DNA from: Methanosarcinales archaeon
GTDB taxonomy: Archaea; Halobacteriota; Methanosarcinia; Methanosarcinales; Methanoperedenaceae
Direction: 5' to 3'
Assembly: GCA_905339155.1 (NCBI GenBank)
Contig: CAJPFJ010000058.1
Span: forward strand, 29,986-93,985
Length of the DNA: 64,000 nt
Shown here: piece by piece, positions 36,185 to 45,656 of the stretch
Position numbering within the stretch: position 1 is the first letter of the stretch
Layout of the letters: every line of letters starts with the position of its first letter
Notes under the pieces: model-generated
What the model saw: the letters and a program-made list of their open reading frames with translations, nothing else
The model's database searches: none
Told to the model about the DNA's origin: nothing
Made by a program: the position numbers and the translations under genes

Positions 36185-36664
36185 CTACGGCGACACCGGC
36201 AGTCGCTCAGACCTCTCTTTCTCAAACAGGATATCCCCATCCTGCTTGTATGTTCTCAACACAAAATGTGTAACAGTTCCCTGCACCTGTTCAAGGGTAG
36301 CTATTTTTTCTGCAACGAAAAATGCAACATCTTTCATGGACTTTCCGCGCACTGTAAGTGAGAGGTCATGTCCTCCGGAGATAAGACGGACAGATACAAC
36401 TTCCGGGAATTTGGCTATTCGCTCTGCGATAGTATCATATCCTGTCCTTGAGCGTAAAACAATTTTTAGCTCGATAATGGCATATACATATTCTTCTCCT
36501 GCTTTTTCCCAATCAATTACTGTTTTGTATTTTCGGATAATTCCATTTTTTTCCATTTCCTTGATCTTTGAGGCAACCTGTGCTTCCGTAAGCCCTGTCA
36601 TTGTTGCAATTTCTTTTGGCTTTATTTTAGGGTCGTTTTCAAGGATTTCAAGTATTTCTTTCAT
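36185..36664 (-). CDS. Lrp/AsnC-family regulator
   Basis: 159 residues from the ATG at 36664, preceded by GAGG at the proper distance; the frame stays open to 36775 without homology. The HTH reads KPKEIATMTGLTEAQVASKI and the RAM domain EYVYAIIELKIVLRSRTGYD. Such proteins sense amino acids, and its neighbour suggests control of the aminotransferase. Confidence 0.88.
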   Translation of the reverse strand: MKEILEILENDPKIKPKEIATMTGLTEAQVASKIKEMEKNGIIRKYKTVIDWEKAGEEYVYAIIELKIVLRSRTGYDTIAERIAKFPEVVSVRLISGGHDLSLTVRGKSMKDVAFFVAEKIATLEQVQGTVTHFVLRTYKQDGDILFEKERSERLPVSP

Positions 36665-36910
36665 TGTCTTGCCTCGCGGGTTTTTATTGTTCTGGTAGGT
36701 AATAGGTTTTGCCATAAGAAAAATCCAAGCGAGCTGATAGCCAAAGCCAGAGATAACATTAAAAGCGGGGATCACTTCGGGATAATTAATCTTGTGTTGT
36801 TTTTATCTTATTCGATAAATCCGAAGCTAGCCTAAGAGCAATTGTGAGCGGAAAAACAGGAAGACTCTTATAATGGATAAAATATCTTTTTATTTAAAGG
36901 CAGGTGGCAA

Positions 36911-37426
36911 ATGAAGCAGAAATATGCAATTAAAAATGGAATTTCGGAAGGCATTGTTTATGAAGAAAGTGCGCCTTACAGCAATTCGATTAAAGCGATA
37001 ATTACTCTGGGCTTTTTTGTGCTGGCTCTTTCATCTTTTTTTGCATTTTTCGGGCATTTAGTTGGTTCCAATAAGGCCCCTGAGCAGGCTCAGGTCGCCC
37101 TGCTTTTTGCCGCCTACATCTATGGCCTCATTATGTGGGGCTTTTTCAGCATGAAATTCAGGATAACGAACAATAGTGTGGAGGCTGTAATGCCTCCGTT
37201 TAAATATGGCGTCACGTTCTCAGAAATCAAAGAAATAAAAATAATATCTAATATTCCCTGGTATGTGGGCTGGGGCGTCCGTCTGTGGGGAAGGGGGCTT
37301 GCTTTTGTCAGCATGCGCAAGAGTGCAGTTGAGATTGAAAAAAGAAGTGGCTTCTTCAGACGGTTGGTACTTACTACCCAAAACCCTGAGGAGTTTGTAA
37401 AGACAATAAAGGAGAACCTTAAATGA
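36911..37426 (+). CDS. Membrane protein with PH-like C-terminal domain
   Basis: 171 residues. Two membrane spans (AIITLGFFVLALSSFFAFFG; LLFAAYIYGLIMWGFFSM) are followed by a soluble part with FRITNNSVEAVMPPFKYGVT, resembling bacterial PH-like domains of membrane proteins. The function is unknown. The next small gene overlaps its stop. Confidence 0.6.
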   Translation: MKQKYAIKNGISEGIVYEESAPYSNSIKAIITLGFFVLALSSFFAFFGHLVGSNKAPEQAQVALLFAAYIYGLIMWGFFSMKFRITNNSVEAVMPPFKYGVTFSEIKEIKIISNIPWYVGWGVRLWGRGLAFVSMRKSAVEIEKRSGFFRRLVLTTQNPEEFVKTIKENLK

Positions 37427-37593
37427 GCGCTTTCAGGAGATTACGGATACGGCTGGGATGGTGCCCCAATGCAGCAATGTTAAACAAAAAGCACAATAAC
37501 ATACATAAGTATGCACTTTTTTTTCACTTATGCGTAATGGATGAGCCCTGGCAGCGGAACATCAAGAACCTGTACCGCAGGCAAATTATGTGA
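37423..37593 (+). CDS. Small protein of 56 residues, DUF1673-like N-terminus
   Basis: Starts with ATGA overlapping the previous stop; GGAG at 37411-37414 is correctly spaced, so it is likely translated. RRLRIRLGWCPNAAMLNKK resembles the beginning of DUF1673 proteins of Methanosarcina, but the hydrophobic remainder of that family is missing, so it may be truncated. Its end overlaps the convergent antitoxin gene by 8 nt. Confidence 0.45.
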   Translation: MSAFRRLRIRLGWCPNAAMLNKKHNNIHKYALFFHLCVMDEPWQRNIKNLYRRQIM

Positions 37594-37927
37594 ACGCCAT
37601 TACCTGTTCTGTAGAAACTATGTCTACCATCCTGTGTCTCCCTTCTTTAACAAGTTCTACTAATCCAAAACCTTCCAGGTATTTTAAGTCTCTTAATACT
37701 GATTTCCAATCTCTATGCAAAATTTCTGCAATTTCACTTACATTGATATGAGGATTTTTTGCGATATGATGAAGCAGTTCAAGTCTTCTGGGTGTGAATA
37801 ATCCTGCTGCCTGATGTGGTGTCAGCAATAGGGTGTCATCGTCCTTTACAATACCTTTTTCAGCATTGCCTAAGATTTCATTGATTTCTGTATCAATTTC
37901 TTTTTCACAGATTATTCTTATTTTCAT
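37586..37927 (-). CDS. HTH antitoxin (TumA-like)
   Basis: 113 residues. The winged HTH reads FTPRRLELLHHIAKNPHINV then SEIAEILHRDWKSVLRDLKY, as in HVO_A0114-type regulators. It overlaps the preceding toxin gene by 23 nt on the same strand, the TumE-TumA order of toxin first, antitoxin second. It probably neutralises the toxin and binds the palindrome at 38241. Confidence 0.75.
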   Translation of the reverse strand: MKIRIICEKEIDTEINEILGNAEKGIVKDDDTLLLTPHQAAGLFTPRRLELLHHIAKNPHINVSEIAEILHRDWKSVLRDLKYLEGFGLVELVKEGRHRMVDIVSTEQVMAFT

Positions 37928-38228
37928 AACTTTTCACAACCATTACTCGTAGTTCACGTCCAAGTTCTTCGACAAACTTTCTTGCCTCTGTAAGTGTCAT
38001 ATTTATGATATCGGGAGATTCCCAATCCCTGTCAATTCTGTGCAGATGTTTTCCAGATTTCTTCTTATGAAGGTGATTGTCATATCGCACGATAGGTATC
38101 CACTCATCGTTAACAAAGACACGATAATTGATCCCAAATTTCAGATTTTCATACAATGCATTATCGACCTTTTCAAGATGAATGTCTATCATATCTTTAT
38201 ATGGCTCGATTAGTACACTTACTTTCAA
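37905..38228 (-). CDS. TumE-family toxin (DUF6516)
   Basis: 107 residues from a TTG at 38228. YRVFVNDEWIPIVRYDN and HLHKKKSGKHLHRID are the YR-x-RYDN-xxH pattern of TumE/DUF6516 proteins. The start lies 13 nt from the operator-like palindrome, with no Shine-Dalgarno, so the mRNA may be nearly leaderless. Confidence 0.75.
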   Translation of the reverse strand: MKVSVLIEPYKDMIDIHLEKVDNALYENLKFGINYRVFVNDEWIPIVRYDNHLHKKKSGKHLHRIDRDWESPDIINMTLTEARKFVEELGRELRVMVVKSYENKNNL

Positions 38229-38240
38229 GTTTGATCTAAT

Positions 38241-38265
38241 TTATATGGCATTCCATGCCATATAA
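38241..38265. promoter_or_regulatory. Operator palindrome of the toxin-antitoxin operon
   Basis: TTATATGGCAT and ATGCCATATAA are perfect 11-bp arms around TCC. It lies directly before the toxin start and contains TATA-like sequence, as expected for autorepression by the antitoxin. Confidence 0.65.
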
Positions 38266-38382
38266 GTTTTTTCATCGGATGAACCGTATGAGAACTAATG
38301 ATACAAACAAAACGTTTCTTGAAAATCTCTCCTTTCTATGCTGCCATGTAGTACTCTAGCATTTATATATATGCCCCGATTA

Positions 38383-38613
38383 TTATTTTATATCTAACAA
38401 CTTATTTATCTCATTATTTATTTCTTCAAAAATCGAAGCGCCAATTGCAAGTCCCTGCGCTTCTATAAAATAATCTAATGCAGCCTCTTTCTCACCTTTA
38501 GTGATAAAAATATTACCGATTTCCATTAAAATTAGTGCTTCTTTTGCTCTAATTCCTATATCTTCGAATAATTTTAATGCCTTCCCATAATAATCCAGAG
38601 CTCTATCAAGGTC
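38383..38613 (-). pseudogene. C-terminal remnant of a TPR protein
   Basis: 76 codons on minus read LDRALDYYGKALKLFEDIGI, then EALILMEIGNIFITKGEKEA, two TPR units, and end in a stop at 38383. No start exists; homology ends at about 38613 where, on the other strand, an amidase fragment begins. This is a broken gene at a recombination junction. Confidence 0.7.
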
Positions 38614-38615
38614 TT

Positions 38616-39026
38616 TACAAATACTCCAAAGGTCTTACGGGGGCTGATATGATGATGACTGAATTTGCCTTGAACAAGTTCCGACGAACCTTTGGGAGAT
38701 TCTTCGAACAATACGATATGCTGCTCACACCTACATTAGTCAAATTACCAGAGCCACTTGGCAAGTACACGAAAATGGGGATAGACATCGACTATGTCGG
38801 GTATATGCGTCTGTGCGATGAAATCCGAGTCAACACCCCAGCTGCCAATGTGACCGGACAACCAGCCATAACGTTGCCCCTTGGACATAGCCAATCAGGT
38901 TTGCCGATAGGGGTACAGTTCATGGCCAGGTTCGGAGAGGAAGGCGCACTGATTCGTCTGGCAAGTTCGCTTGAACAAGCAATGCCTTGGCGTGATCGGA
39001 TTCCACCTGTCCATGCAAGCAGGTAG
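38616..39026 (+). pseudogene. C-terminal fragment of an amidase (GatA family)
   Basis: 137 residues with YDMLLTPTLVKLPEPLGKY, NVTGQPAITLPLGHSQSGLP and GVQFMARFGEEGALIRLAS, the end of amidase-signature enzymes. The catalytic Ser-Ser-Lys region is missing. An ATG at 38577 exists but lies in the TPR remnant. Base composition is richer in GC than the flanks, suggesting acquisition from elsewhere. Confidence 0.8.
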
Positions 39027-39121
39027 CCCTTCATCTTGCATTCATCAAAAAGACTTAGTATTATTAATCCAATGAAATAAAATTAAGAAAAAAAAAGAAA
39101 TTAAAAAAAAGATTCTTTTTG

Positions 39122-39388
39122 TTATGCTTCCTCATGTGCCGCTTTTATTTCTTCTGGAGTAAACATGCTGACTTCATGGGCACATGCTTTATCCCTTAAA
39201 AATTCCGGCACTAATTCCAATGCTTCTTTTTCACTATCTGCATCTTGATAAGCCCAGCCTGTATGTTCTCCAGATTTACAGCCGAAAGCGAATTTTTTAA
39301 GTGTGTCCTCCCCTTTCTCAAGCAATTCATCAAGTGCCTGCAAACACTCTTCGGAAGTGTGCGGTGATTCTACTATATATTTTGTCAT
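39122..39388 (-). CDS. Small conserved protein of unknown function
   Basis: 88 residues from the ATG at 39388, with GGAGGC 8 nt upstream. TKYIVESPHTSEECLQALDE and EALELVPEFLRDKACAHEVS resemble small DUF4242-like ferredoxin-fold proteins, but the match is weak. Single-gene unit with its own promoter region. Confidence 0.65.
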   Translation of the reverse strand: MTKYIVESPHTSEECLQALDELLEKGEDTLKKFAFGCKSGEHTGWAYQDADSEKEALELVPEFLRDKACAHEVSMFTPEEIKAAHEEA

Positions 39389-39553
39389 GTTTTTTTGCCT
39401 CCACTCTTTTGGTTTCATAACACTGATTTGTGTTAACACATAAATTAAGACTTCTTAACAGATATACTTTTTCAATCAAAAAAAGTGCTGCATTTATTTT
39501 ATAACCTACCCAAAAAGTCAAAATATCAATATCTCCGCAAATCGACTCTTTTT

Positions 39554-41254
39554 TCACTTATGCGTATAATACGCCACTATCTCATCACCGCTAACTCTAT
39601 CGATCCTTACGAAACCGAATCTCTCAAACTGCACCACTTTATCCAGCTCTTTCTCTATCCCGCGCTCGCCAATTCCTGAATATTCGCCGTCCGGTGAAAG
39701 AACCCGCACCTTTTGGCCATCATCAGGAGCCCAGTGGATGATGCGTGCTTTCTCCTTCTTGACAAGATCCATATCAGTGCCGATGAATTTGGCTGATAGC
39801 GGCGATAATCCTGTAACCTGGATATTGTAAAGGTCCTTCAAACGCAATTTCTCACCTTCTTTCAGGTTTTCCACATCGCTCTGGCAGATAAACACTTTTG
39901 TTCCTGCGGGGATCTCTCTCATCGGGCCCCGCGAAGGATGAAGCGGCGCTTTTGCGACTTTTGGTTCTGCGCCCTCAACTTCCAGTTCAACAGGATTCCA
40001 TACGAAAAAATATCTGTTTGCTATCGGATCAACAATTTTTCGGTTCTCTGCATACAAAGTATCAAGGCTTAAGCTGATATCAGTTTCACCAAGACCAAGG
40101 TCTATCATGAATTTCCTTAGAGCTTCTGATCGTATGCCGCGCCTCCTCAATGCTCTTATCGTGGGCAAGCGCGGGTCATCCCATCCTGTATATGTACCGT
40201 CAGCTATCGCCTTTTTCAGGCCGCTGGTGCTTAATTTCCCGAACTCGTGTATCTGCACGCGTCCCCAGTGCATGGTTTCCGGGTACTTCCAGCCCATGAA
40301 TTTATAAACATATCGCTGGCGTGTCTCGCTATCCGTGAGATCCTTACCCCGGATAATAAGGGTCGTACCCAGGAGATGGTCTTCCACGGCGCTCTCAAAA
40401 TCAAGGAGCGGCCAGACATTATATTTGTCCGCAACTTCGGGTCTTGGGTGCGGCGACTTGACGATACGAAAGGCAACCCAGTCCCTTATTGCCGGATCTT
40501 TATGCGCAATATCGGTCTTGATGCGAAGCACTGCTTCCTGCTCTTTGAATTGACCGGACAGCATCTTTTTCCATGAGGCAAGATTCTCTTCCACATCCTG
40601 TTCCCTGTGCTGACAGGCTTTCTTTATATCTTTTAGCGCCTTGAAGTCTTCCTGTTCGCAGAAACAAACGTATGCATCCCCTTTCTTAATAAGTTGTTCA
40701 GCTACTTCATAATATTTCGGGATCCTGTCAGAGGCTATTACAACCTCATCAGGATGAGCCCCAAGCCATTCACAGTCGTCAAGATACCAGTCGTAAGCTT
40801 CAAGCATGGGGCGCTTTGTCGCAGGATCAGTGTCATCGAAGCGAATGATGAACTTGCCATTATATTTTTTCGTGTATTCCGAGTTCACAACGATCCCCCG
40901 TGAACTCCCTATAGTAGGCGGCCCGTTGGGATTTGGCGCGAACCTCATCACAAGATATCCTTTAATATCAAGAGTTGGAAGGCCTTTTTCCGGCTCTTTC
41001 TTTTCCTTGAGTTCTGCAATGAGTTCAGGTGCGAGCCGGTTCAATTCCTGCTCCCATGAATCAGGAGACATCTGGTTTATCTCATCAAGCACGTCTGACA
41101 CTAGCGAATTTACTTCTTTTGCCCTTGTCCGGAGTTCCGGGGCTGACATTACCTTGCCCATTACAGAACCAGCCTGCGGCAACTTGTTATATTTTACGGC
41201 ATTCTGCAGCGCATATTTTTTAATAAGTATTTTAATATCATCAGTTGTTAACAT
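39554..41254 (-). CDS. gltX: Glutamyl-tRNA synthetase, archaeal type
   Basis: 566 residues. The class I first motif is FAPNPNGPPTIGSSRG instead of the usual HIGH form; I recall Methanosarcina enzymes with a similar variant. LSTSGLKKA takes the KMSKS place. IIRFDDTDPATKRP and the C-terminal beta-barrel mark the archaeal/eukaryotic subclass. In archaea it also charges tRNA-Gln with Glu for GatDE. Starts with ATG at 41254; a distinct promoter faces the PRC-barrel gene. Confidence 0.95.
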   Translation of the reverse strand: MLTTDDIKILIKKYALQNAVKYNKLPQAGSVMGKVMSAPELRTRAKEVNSLVSDVLDEINQMSPDSWEQELNRLAPELIAELKEKKEPEKGLPTLDIKGYLVMRFAPNPNGPPTIGSSRGIVVNSEYTKKYNGKFIIRFDDTDPATKRPMLEAYDWYLDDCEWLGAHPDEVVIASDRIPKYYEVAEQLIKKGDAYVCFCEQEDFKALKDIKKACQHREQDVEENLASWKKMLSGQFKEQEAVLRIKTDIAHKDPAIRDWVAFRIVKSPHPRPEVADKYNVWPLLDFESAVEDHLLGTTLIIRGKDLTDSETRQRYVYKFMGWKYPETMHWGRVQIHEFGKLSTSGLKKAIADGTYTGWDDPRLPTIRALRRRGIRSEALRKFMIDLGLGETDISLSLDTLYAENRKIVDPIANRYFFVWNPVELEVEGAEPKVAKAPLHPSRGPMREIPAGTKVFICQSDVENLKEGEKLRLKDLYNIQVTGLSPLSAKFIGTDMDLVKKEKARIIHWAPDDGQKVRVLSPDGEYSGIGERGIEKELDKVVQFERFGFVRIDRVSGDEIVAYYTHK

Positions 41255-41349
41255 TGCAGCCTAAATCATCATCCGGGAATATTAAACTTCGCAAAAAAGG
41301 TTCAATAAAGTTTATATTGATATCATTCATATTCAGATAAGGTGATAAT

Positions 41350-41640
41350 ATGCAGGCTGAGGTTTCAACGCTATTTGGATTAAATATTTACACAGAAAAG
41401 GGAGTATATATTGGAAAAGTAAACGATGTCGTGCTTGAAGTGAACGAGAAAAAAGCTACGGGTCTTGCGGCCACAAAATTAAATCCCAATATGTTTGATT
41501 CGGGAAGTAAAGGTGTAGTCGTCCCGTTCAGGTGGGTTACAGCTATTGCCGATGTTATTCTCATAAGGCATGTCAAAGACCAGTTCAAGAAACCCGAAGA
41601 GGTTACTGAAGAGTATAATATCGAAGACGAGGAACAATAA
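41350..41640 (+). CDS. PRC-barrel domain protein
   Basis: 96 residues. STLFGLNIYTEKGVYIGKVN is the PRC-barrel start and VVVPFRWVTAIADVILI its end, with an acidic tail. Small archaeal PRC proteins include the division-associated CdpB type; whether this one acts in division is not shown. AAGGTGATAATATG contains the ribosome-binding site. Confidence 0.8.
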   Translation: MQAEVSTLFGLNIYTEKGVYIGKVNDVVLEVNEKKATGLAATKLNPNMFDSGSKGVVVPFRWVTAIADVILIRHVKDQFKKPEEVTEEYNIEDEEQ

Positions 41641-41646
41641 TAAATC

Positions 41647-42399
41647 TTGAATGATGATTTTTCAGAAAATGAAATGAAAGAAAGGGAAATATATTCCCAC
41701 CTCAAGGTGTTCCCTCCTTTTGCTGTAAGGATCGATGGCAGGGGTTTTCGTCGCGCGCTGGATTCACTCGGGCTCCTAAAACCATATGATGAAAGATTTG
41801 CCCATGCAATGGCAGATTCAGTTGAATTATTTTTTAAGGAAAGCGGCCTGAATCCACTTTTTGCATTCACGTTCTCAGATGAGGTCTCATTATTTTTTCA
41901 TGAGATGCCTTATAACAACAGGGTCGAGAAAATTGATTCCATTATCCCGGCATTTGTTTCATCAGCGCTTACAATCCGGTTGAGGCTTGAAAAACCTGTA
42001 TCCTTTGATTCAAGGATTGTTCTTCTTGGAAAAGAAGACATTTATAAATATCTTTTATGGAGGCAGGCTGAGACATGGAGAAATCATGTTAGTTCCTACG
42101 GATATTACACGCTGTTAAAATCCGGAATGAGCGAAAATGAAACTGCGATGAGCCTGAAAAATATGAAAGCAAGCCAGATACATGAGCTGGTATTCCGGCA
42201 TGGAATAAATCTTGCAGAAACGCCAGTCTGGCAACGATGCGGCATAATGATCTACAGGGAATCGCGTGAAAAAACGGGTTTTAATCCATTAAAACAAGAG
42301 GAAGTTAAAACGCAAAGGAAAAGAATAATACAGGATTGGAACCTACCGATTTTCAAGAACGAGGAAGGAAGAAAGCTTATCGAAAGGCTTGTTTCATAG
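41647..42399 (+). CDS. tRNA(His) guanylyltransferase Thg1/TLP
   Basis: 250 residues. RIDGRGFRRALDSLGLLKPY and FTFSDEVSLFF carry the metal-binding Asp residues; WRNHVSSYGYYTLLKSGMS is also family-typical. It adds nucleotides 3'-5' to tRNA 5' ends; archaeal enzymes are template-dependent. Start TTG at 41647, seven nt after the PRC gene; ATG 41674 is an alternative. Its end overlaps rnhB by 6 nt on the other strand. Confidence 0.88.
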   Translation: MNDDFSENEMKEREIYSHLKVFPPFAVRIDGRGFRRALDSLGLLKPYDERFAHAMADSVELFFKESGLNPLFAFTFSDEVSLFFHEMPYNNRVEKIDSIIPAFVSSALTIRLRLEKPVSFDSRIVLLGKEDIYKYLLWRQAETWRNHVSSYGYYTLLKSGMSENETAMSLKNMKASQIHELVFRHGINLAETPVWQRCGIMIYRESREKTGFNPLKQEEVKTQRKRIIQDWNLPIFKNEEGRKLIERLVS

Positions 42400-43065
42400 A
42401 TCGTATTGAAATAATGTTTTCTGGTTTCTATCGAATTTTTCCAAAATATTTTTTGAAGTCTCCCAGGAACTACGGGCAAAGGAAGGAAGAGAATTATGGT
42501 CTTTTACCCATTGTTCAAGGAATCCGATAGTTTTCGGGTCAGCAGGGTAACCGCTTCCTATTTCCATTCCAAGTTCATCTTCCAGTTGTTGTACAAGCCA
42601 ATCCCTCTGGACTTTTGCAAGTATAGAAGCAGCCGATACGATCGGGTATTTAACATCCGCTTTATGTTCGGAAGTTATCATTATTTCCCCTGGATATTTC
42701 ATCCTGATATTTTCACCAAATCGGTTCGCAATTACATCCGCAGCATCTACAAAAGCATGATCCGGTCTTAATTCTTCAAGGACTTTGGCAAAGCATATTA
42801 CCATTATTTCATTCATTGTCATTATCTTCCTGAGTTCATCTATCTGTAAAGGTGTCACCTCAAGGATAAAATATTTTTCAGCCATGTTCTTAATTTCCCC
42901 GGCCAGAACTTCACGTTTTTTTGGGGTCAATTGTTTAGAATCTTTAACGCCGATTCTTAAAAGTTCATTTCTTTTTGTTCTATCAAGCAGTATTCCAGCA
43001 ACGCACATTGGTCCAAGAACCGGGCCTTTTCCAGCTTCATCGATCCCGGAGATCATTAAAACCAT
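42394..43065 (-). CDS. rnhB: Ribonuclease HII
   Basis: 223 residues. ISGIDEAGKGPVLGPMCVAG has the first DE pair, VKDSKQLTPKKRE follows, and FVDAADV and SAASILAKVQRD give the other acidic residues. It removes RNA from RNA-DNA hybrids. The ATG overlaps the preceding stop (TAATG), so the two are co-translated; ATG 43056 is another possible start. Confidence 0.93.
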   Translation of the reverse strand: MVLMISGIDEAGKGPVLGPMCVAGILLDRTKRNELLRIGVKDSKQLTPKKREVLAGEIKNMAEKYFILEVTPLQIDELRKIMTMNEIMVICFAKVLEELRPDHAFVDAADVIANRFGENIRMKYPGEIMITSEHKADVKYPIVSAASILAKVQRDWLVQQLEDELGMEIGSGYPADPKTIGFLEQWVKDHNSLPSFARSSWETSKNILEKFDRNQKTLFQYDL

Positions 43066-43592
43066 TAAAAAACCCTATCAGATGATGAAATTTCCGTACC
43101 GAAAATATTTTTCATATATTTCAGGGAGTATTCATAAGACTCTTCATCTATCGAAGCAGTACAGTCACGGGGGACGATTGTATTATATCCTGAAAAATAT
43201 GCCGAAGCAACATTATTCTGGACGCAGATGTCTGTGCTCACACCTGTAAAAATCAACGTATCAACATTCATTTGTGTTAATATTTCAGGAAGTTGTGTAT
43301 CCACAAAAGCGCTGTACCATTGTTTTTCTATAACAATATCATTTTTTTCAGGTTTGAGCTCTGGAATTATTTCAGAACCCTTGCTTCCTTTCATAGCATG
43401 TTCCCCCCAGATACCCAGTTCCCTATCGGTTGCATTATGTGCATCGCATAAAAATATTACCGGAACTCCATGTTTACGTGCTTTGGTTACAAGAGCACAA
43501 ACATTCGGGACTATATTCCGGGCTCGTTCACTTCCAAATTTCCCTGTGACAAAATCATTTATCATATCCACAACAATGAGAACTTTTTTCAT
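43065..43592 (-). CDS. Isochorismatase-like cysteine hydrolase
   Basis: 175 residues. VLIVVDMINDFVTG carries the catalytic Asp, IEKQWYSAF the Lys and GVSTDICVQNNVASAYFSGY the Cys. The family includes nicotinamidase and peroxyureidoacrylate hydrolase; the substrate here is not determined. First gene of the pair with rnhB. Confidence 0.87.
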   Translation of the reverse strand: MKKVLIVVDMINDFVTGKFGSERARNIVPNVCALVTKARKHGVPVIFLCDAHNATDRELGIWGEHAMKGSKGSEIIPELKPEKNDIVIEKQWYSAFVDTQLPEILTQMNVDTLIFTGVSTDICVQNNVASAYFSGYNTIVPRDCTASIDEESYEYSLKYMKNIFGTEISSSDRVF

Positions 43593-43625
43593 ATTATCTC
43601 CAAAATTTCATGTTTCCACACATTA

Positions 43626-45602
43626 TTAACTATCCTGGTATTTTGGCTTATAAAAAAGCACTACCCTGTATTCTGACGGCTCACGATCCATCTTCCTGTA
43701 TAGTATATAATCAATGGTAATATCTGACTCTTTGAACCAGTACCATGACATCTTTGAACTATTAAGTCTCTCATAATCCGTGCGAAGGCGGCGCTTTACA
43801 ATTTCAGCTTCATTTTCAGCTTCATCGCCCTGATGAGCGATTATCAACGGTGCGTCGAGAGTGGAATTGATATCGACCTTCCACTGAACATTATTGAAAC
43901 GGCGCATGTACCAGAGGAACTGGGTTTCTAAATCAGCATCTGTAAGCTGTATTTTTGTTGAATTACCCTCATACTGTGATGAAATTTCATTTATTTTACT
44001 GAGAAATAATGCGAACTTCTGAGGAGGCTGAGCCGCCTGGATAAGAGGTTCTGCGGTATCTGTATAACGCTTAAAGTTCAATTCTATGCTTGAATATACG
44101 AAAAAAGAAGATGTTACGATAATAATTACAACAAGAATCATCCCTTTATGGGAATTTAAATCCAGGCCCGGAATAATTTCATTCAGGTAGATCGCTGCAA
44201 TTAATGCAAGAGGAAGTAAGGGATTGAGTACAAGCCAGGGTACTTTTTCCTGGATATATGAATATATAAAGAAATTAGTCAATGCCCAATATGTCAGGAA
44301 AGCAACAAGAAGATTTTTTGATTTCAATACACTTAAGAATGCAAATACCAACAATGGCAATAAAAAGATTATCGATGCTGGTAGATAAGATACTGGAAGG
44401 CTTGATGCCGGATATGTTTTTAATAAGAGATAAAATAAATCAACTATTATCCAGTAGGTTATAATAATTGTCAATATCTTTATTTTCTTATTATCGCAAC
44501 AGCTATAATGTGCAATTCCTAAAACTCCAAAAATAAATATTGGGAGTTCATAGAGGACCATGATCGGCAGATAGTAAAAGAAGGGGCCGCCCATACGTTC
44601 TATCTTATGCATCTCATACCAGTGCAAAACCGCTTTCATGAAGGCATCTTTCATGCCGGAAAGGTCAAGGAAATTTCCTGTATAATATAAAGAGAAAAAG
44701 ACAATGAATATAAAAATGAAAAATAGCTTTTCCGTAAACAAAACCAAAAGTTTATTATCAAGACGTTTTATTTTTCCGATCAAACCATTGTACCATTTTT
44801 CCCTTATGGCAAAAAGCAACAGGAAAAAGAATCCTAAAGCCATTATTATATACGCATTTTCTTTAAGCGCAGCCAGCGATGCCAGCGCCAGCGCCCCGAT
44901 AACAATGTAAATAAATCTTAGTAATGGATATCTGGCAAATTTGAGAATAATAATAACCGACACAATTAATGCAAATGAAACAAAATATAATCCGTTTAAA
45001 GATAATAACGATGACATCCGAATGCGTAAATCCGGTATGATCCATATAAATATAATTATTAATATTATTAGTATGGTTGAAAATAAATAAACATTTCGGA
45101 TCGTTATATTTTTATCATTTGAATAATTTATATTAGAATAATTCTCAACAAATTTGATCGCACAAACCAATAATAACAGGGTAAAAAAGGATATGAATAT
45201 GTCTTCCCTGTAAAAACGGGAATAATACAAAAACGATGGCGATAATGCAAGGAAGAAAGCACAGACCAGCAATCCGATCTTCCCGATATATTTCCTTAAT
45301 GGAAGCAAAAATAATAGCATAGCAGACCCGAAAATTGCAGGGAGAATTCGCGCCGAATAATCAGTATCGCCAATTCTTTTAAATATTTCCGCTGTCACAT
45401 AATACATGAAAGGCCCATGGAACGAGGGATCGTATGAATAGGTATGCTGGGTGAATAACTTGTAAGTAAAATAACCTACAGCAGCCTCGTCGTGATGAAA
45501 TACCCTTTCATCAAGCCTGTAAAGTCTTAAGAAAAATGCAAGAGCTATTATTATAAAAAAACCAATGTAAAAAGCATAGTTTCGTTTATTCATCCGGCTC
45601 AT
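43626..45602 (-). CDS. Agl23-like membrane glycosyltransferase-related protein (GT39 family)
   Basis: 658 residues with about 12 membrane spans. The start FYIGFFIIIALAFFLRLYRL, then VFHHDEAAVGYFTYKLF and PSFHGPFMYYVTAEIF give the Asp/His loop of GT-C enzymes; SRFYREDIFISFF follows. It matches the TIGR03663 (flippase-associated Agl23) group of protein N-glycosylation. A hydrophilic C-terminal domain of about 150 residues is outside the membrane. Confidence 0.8.
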   Translation of the reverse strand: MSRMNKRNYAFYIGFFIIIALAFFLRLYRLDERVFHHDEAAVGYFTYKLFTQHTYSYDPSFHGPFMYYVTAEIFKRIGDTDYSARILPAIFGSAMLLFLLPLRKYIGKIGLLVCAFFLALSPSFLYYSRFYREDIFISFFTLLLLVCAIKFVENYSNINYSNDKNITIRNVYLFSTILIILIIIFIWIIPDLRIRMSSLLSLNGLYFVSFALIVSVIIILKFARYPLLRFIYIVIGALALASLAALKENAYIIMALGFFFLLLFAIREKWYNGLIGKIKRLDNKLLVLFTEKLFFIFIFIVFFSLYYTGNFLDLSGMKDAFMKAVLHWYEMHKIERMGGPFFYYLPIMVLYELPIFIFGVLGIAHYSCCDNKKIKILTIIITYWIIVDLFYLLLKTYPASSLPVSYLPASIIFLLPLLVFAFLSVLKSKNLLVAFLTYWALTNFFIYSYIQEKVPWLVLNPLLPLALIAAIYLNEIIPGLDLNSHKGMILVVIIIVTSSFFVYSSIELNFKRYTDTAEPLIQAAQPPQKFALFLSKINEISSQYEGNSTKIQLTDADLETQFLWYMRRFNNVQWKVDINSTLDAPLIIAHQGDEAENEAEIVKRRLRTDYERLNSSKMSWYWFKESDITIDYILYRKMDREPSEYRVVLFYKPKYQDS

Positions 45603-45656
45603 GATAGTATAAACTTATTCATAGCATTTATGGTTTTGGAAAAACATTCTGGGTTC

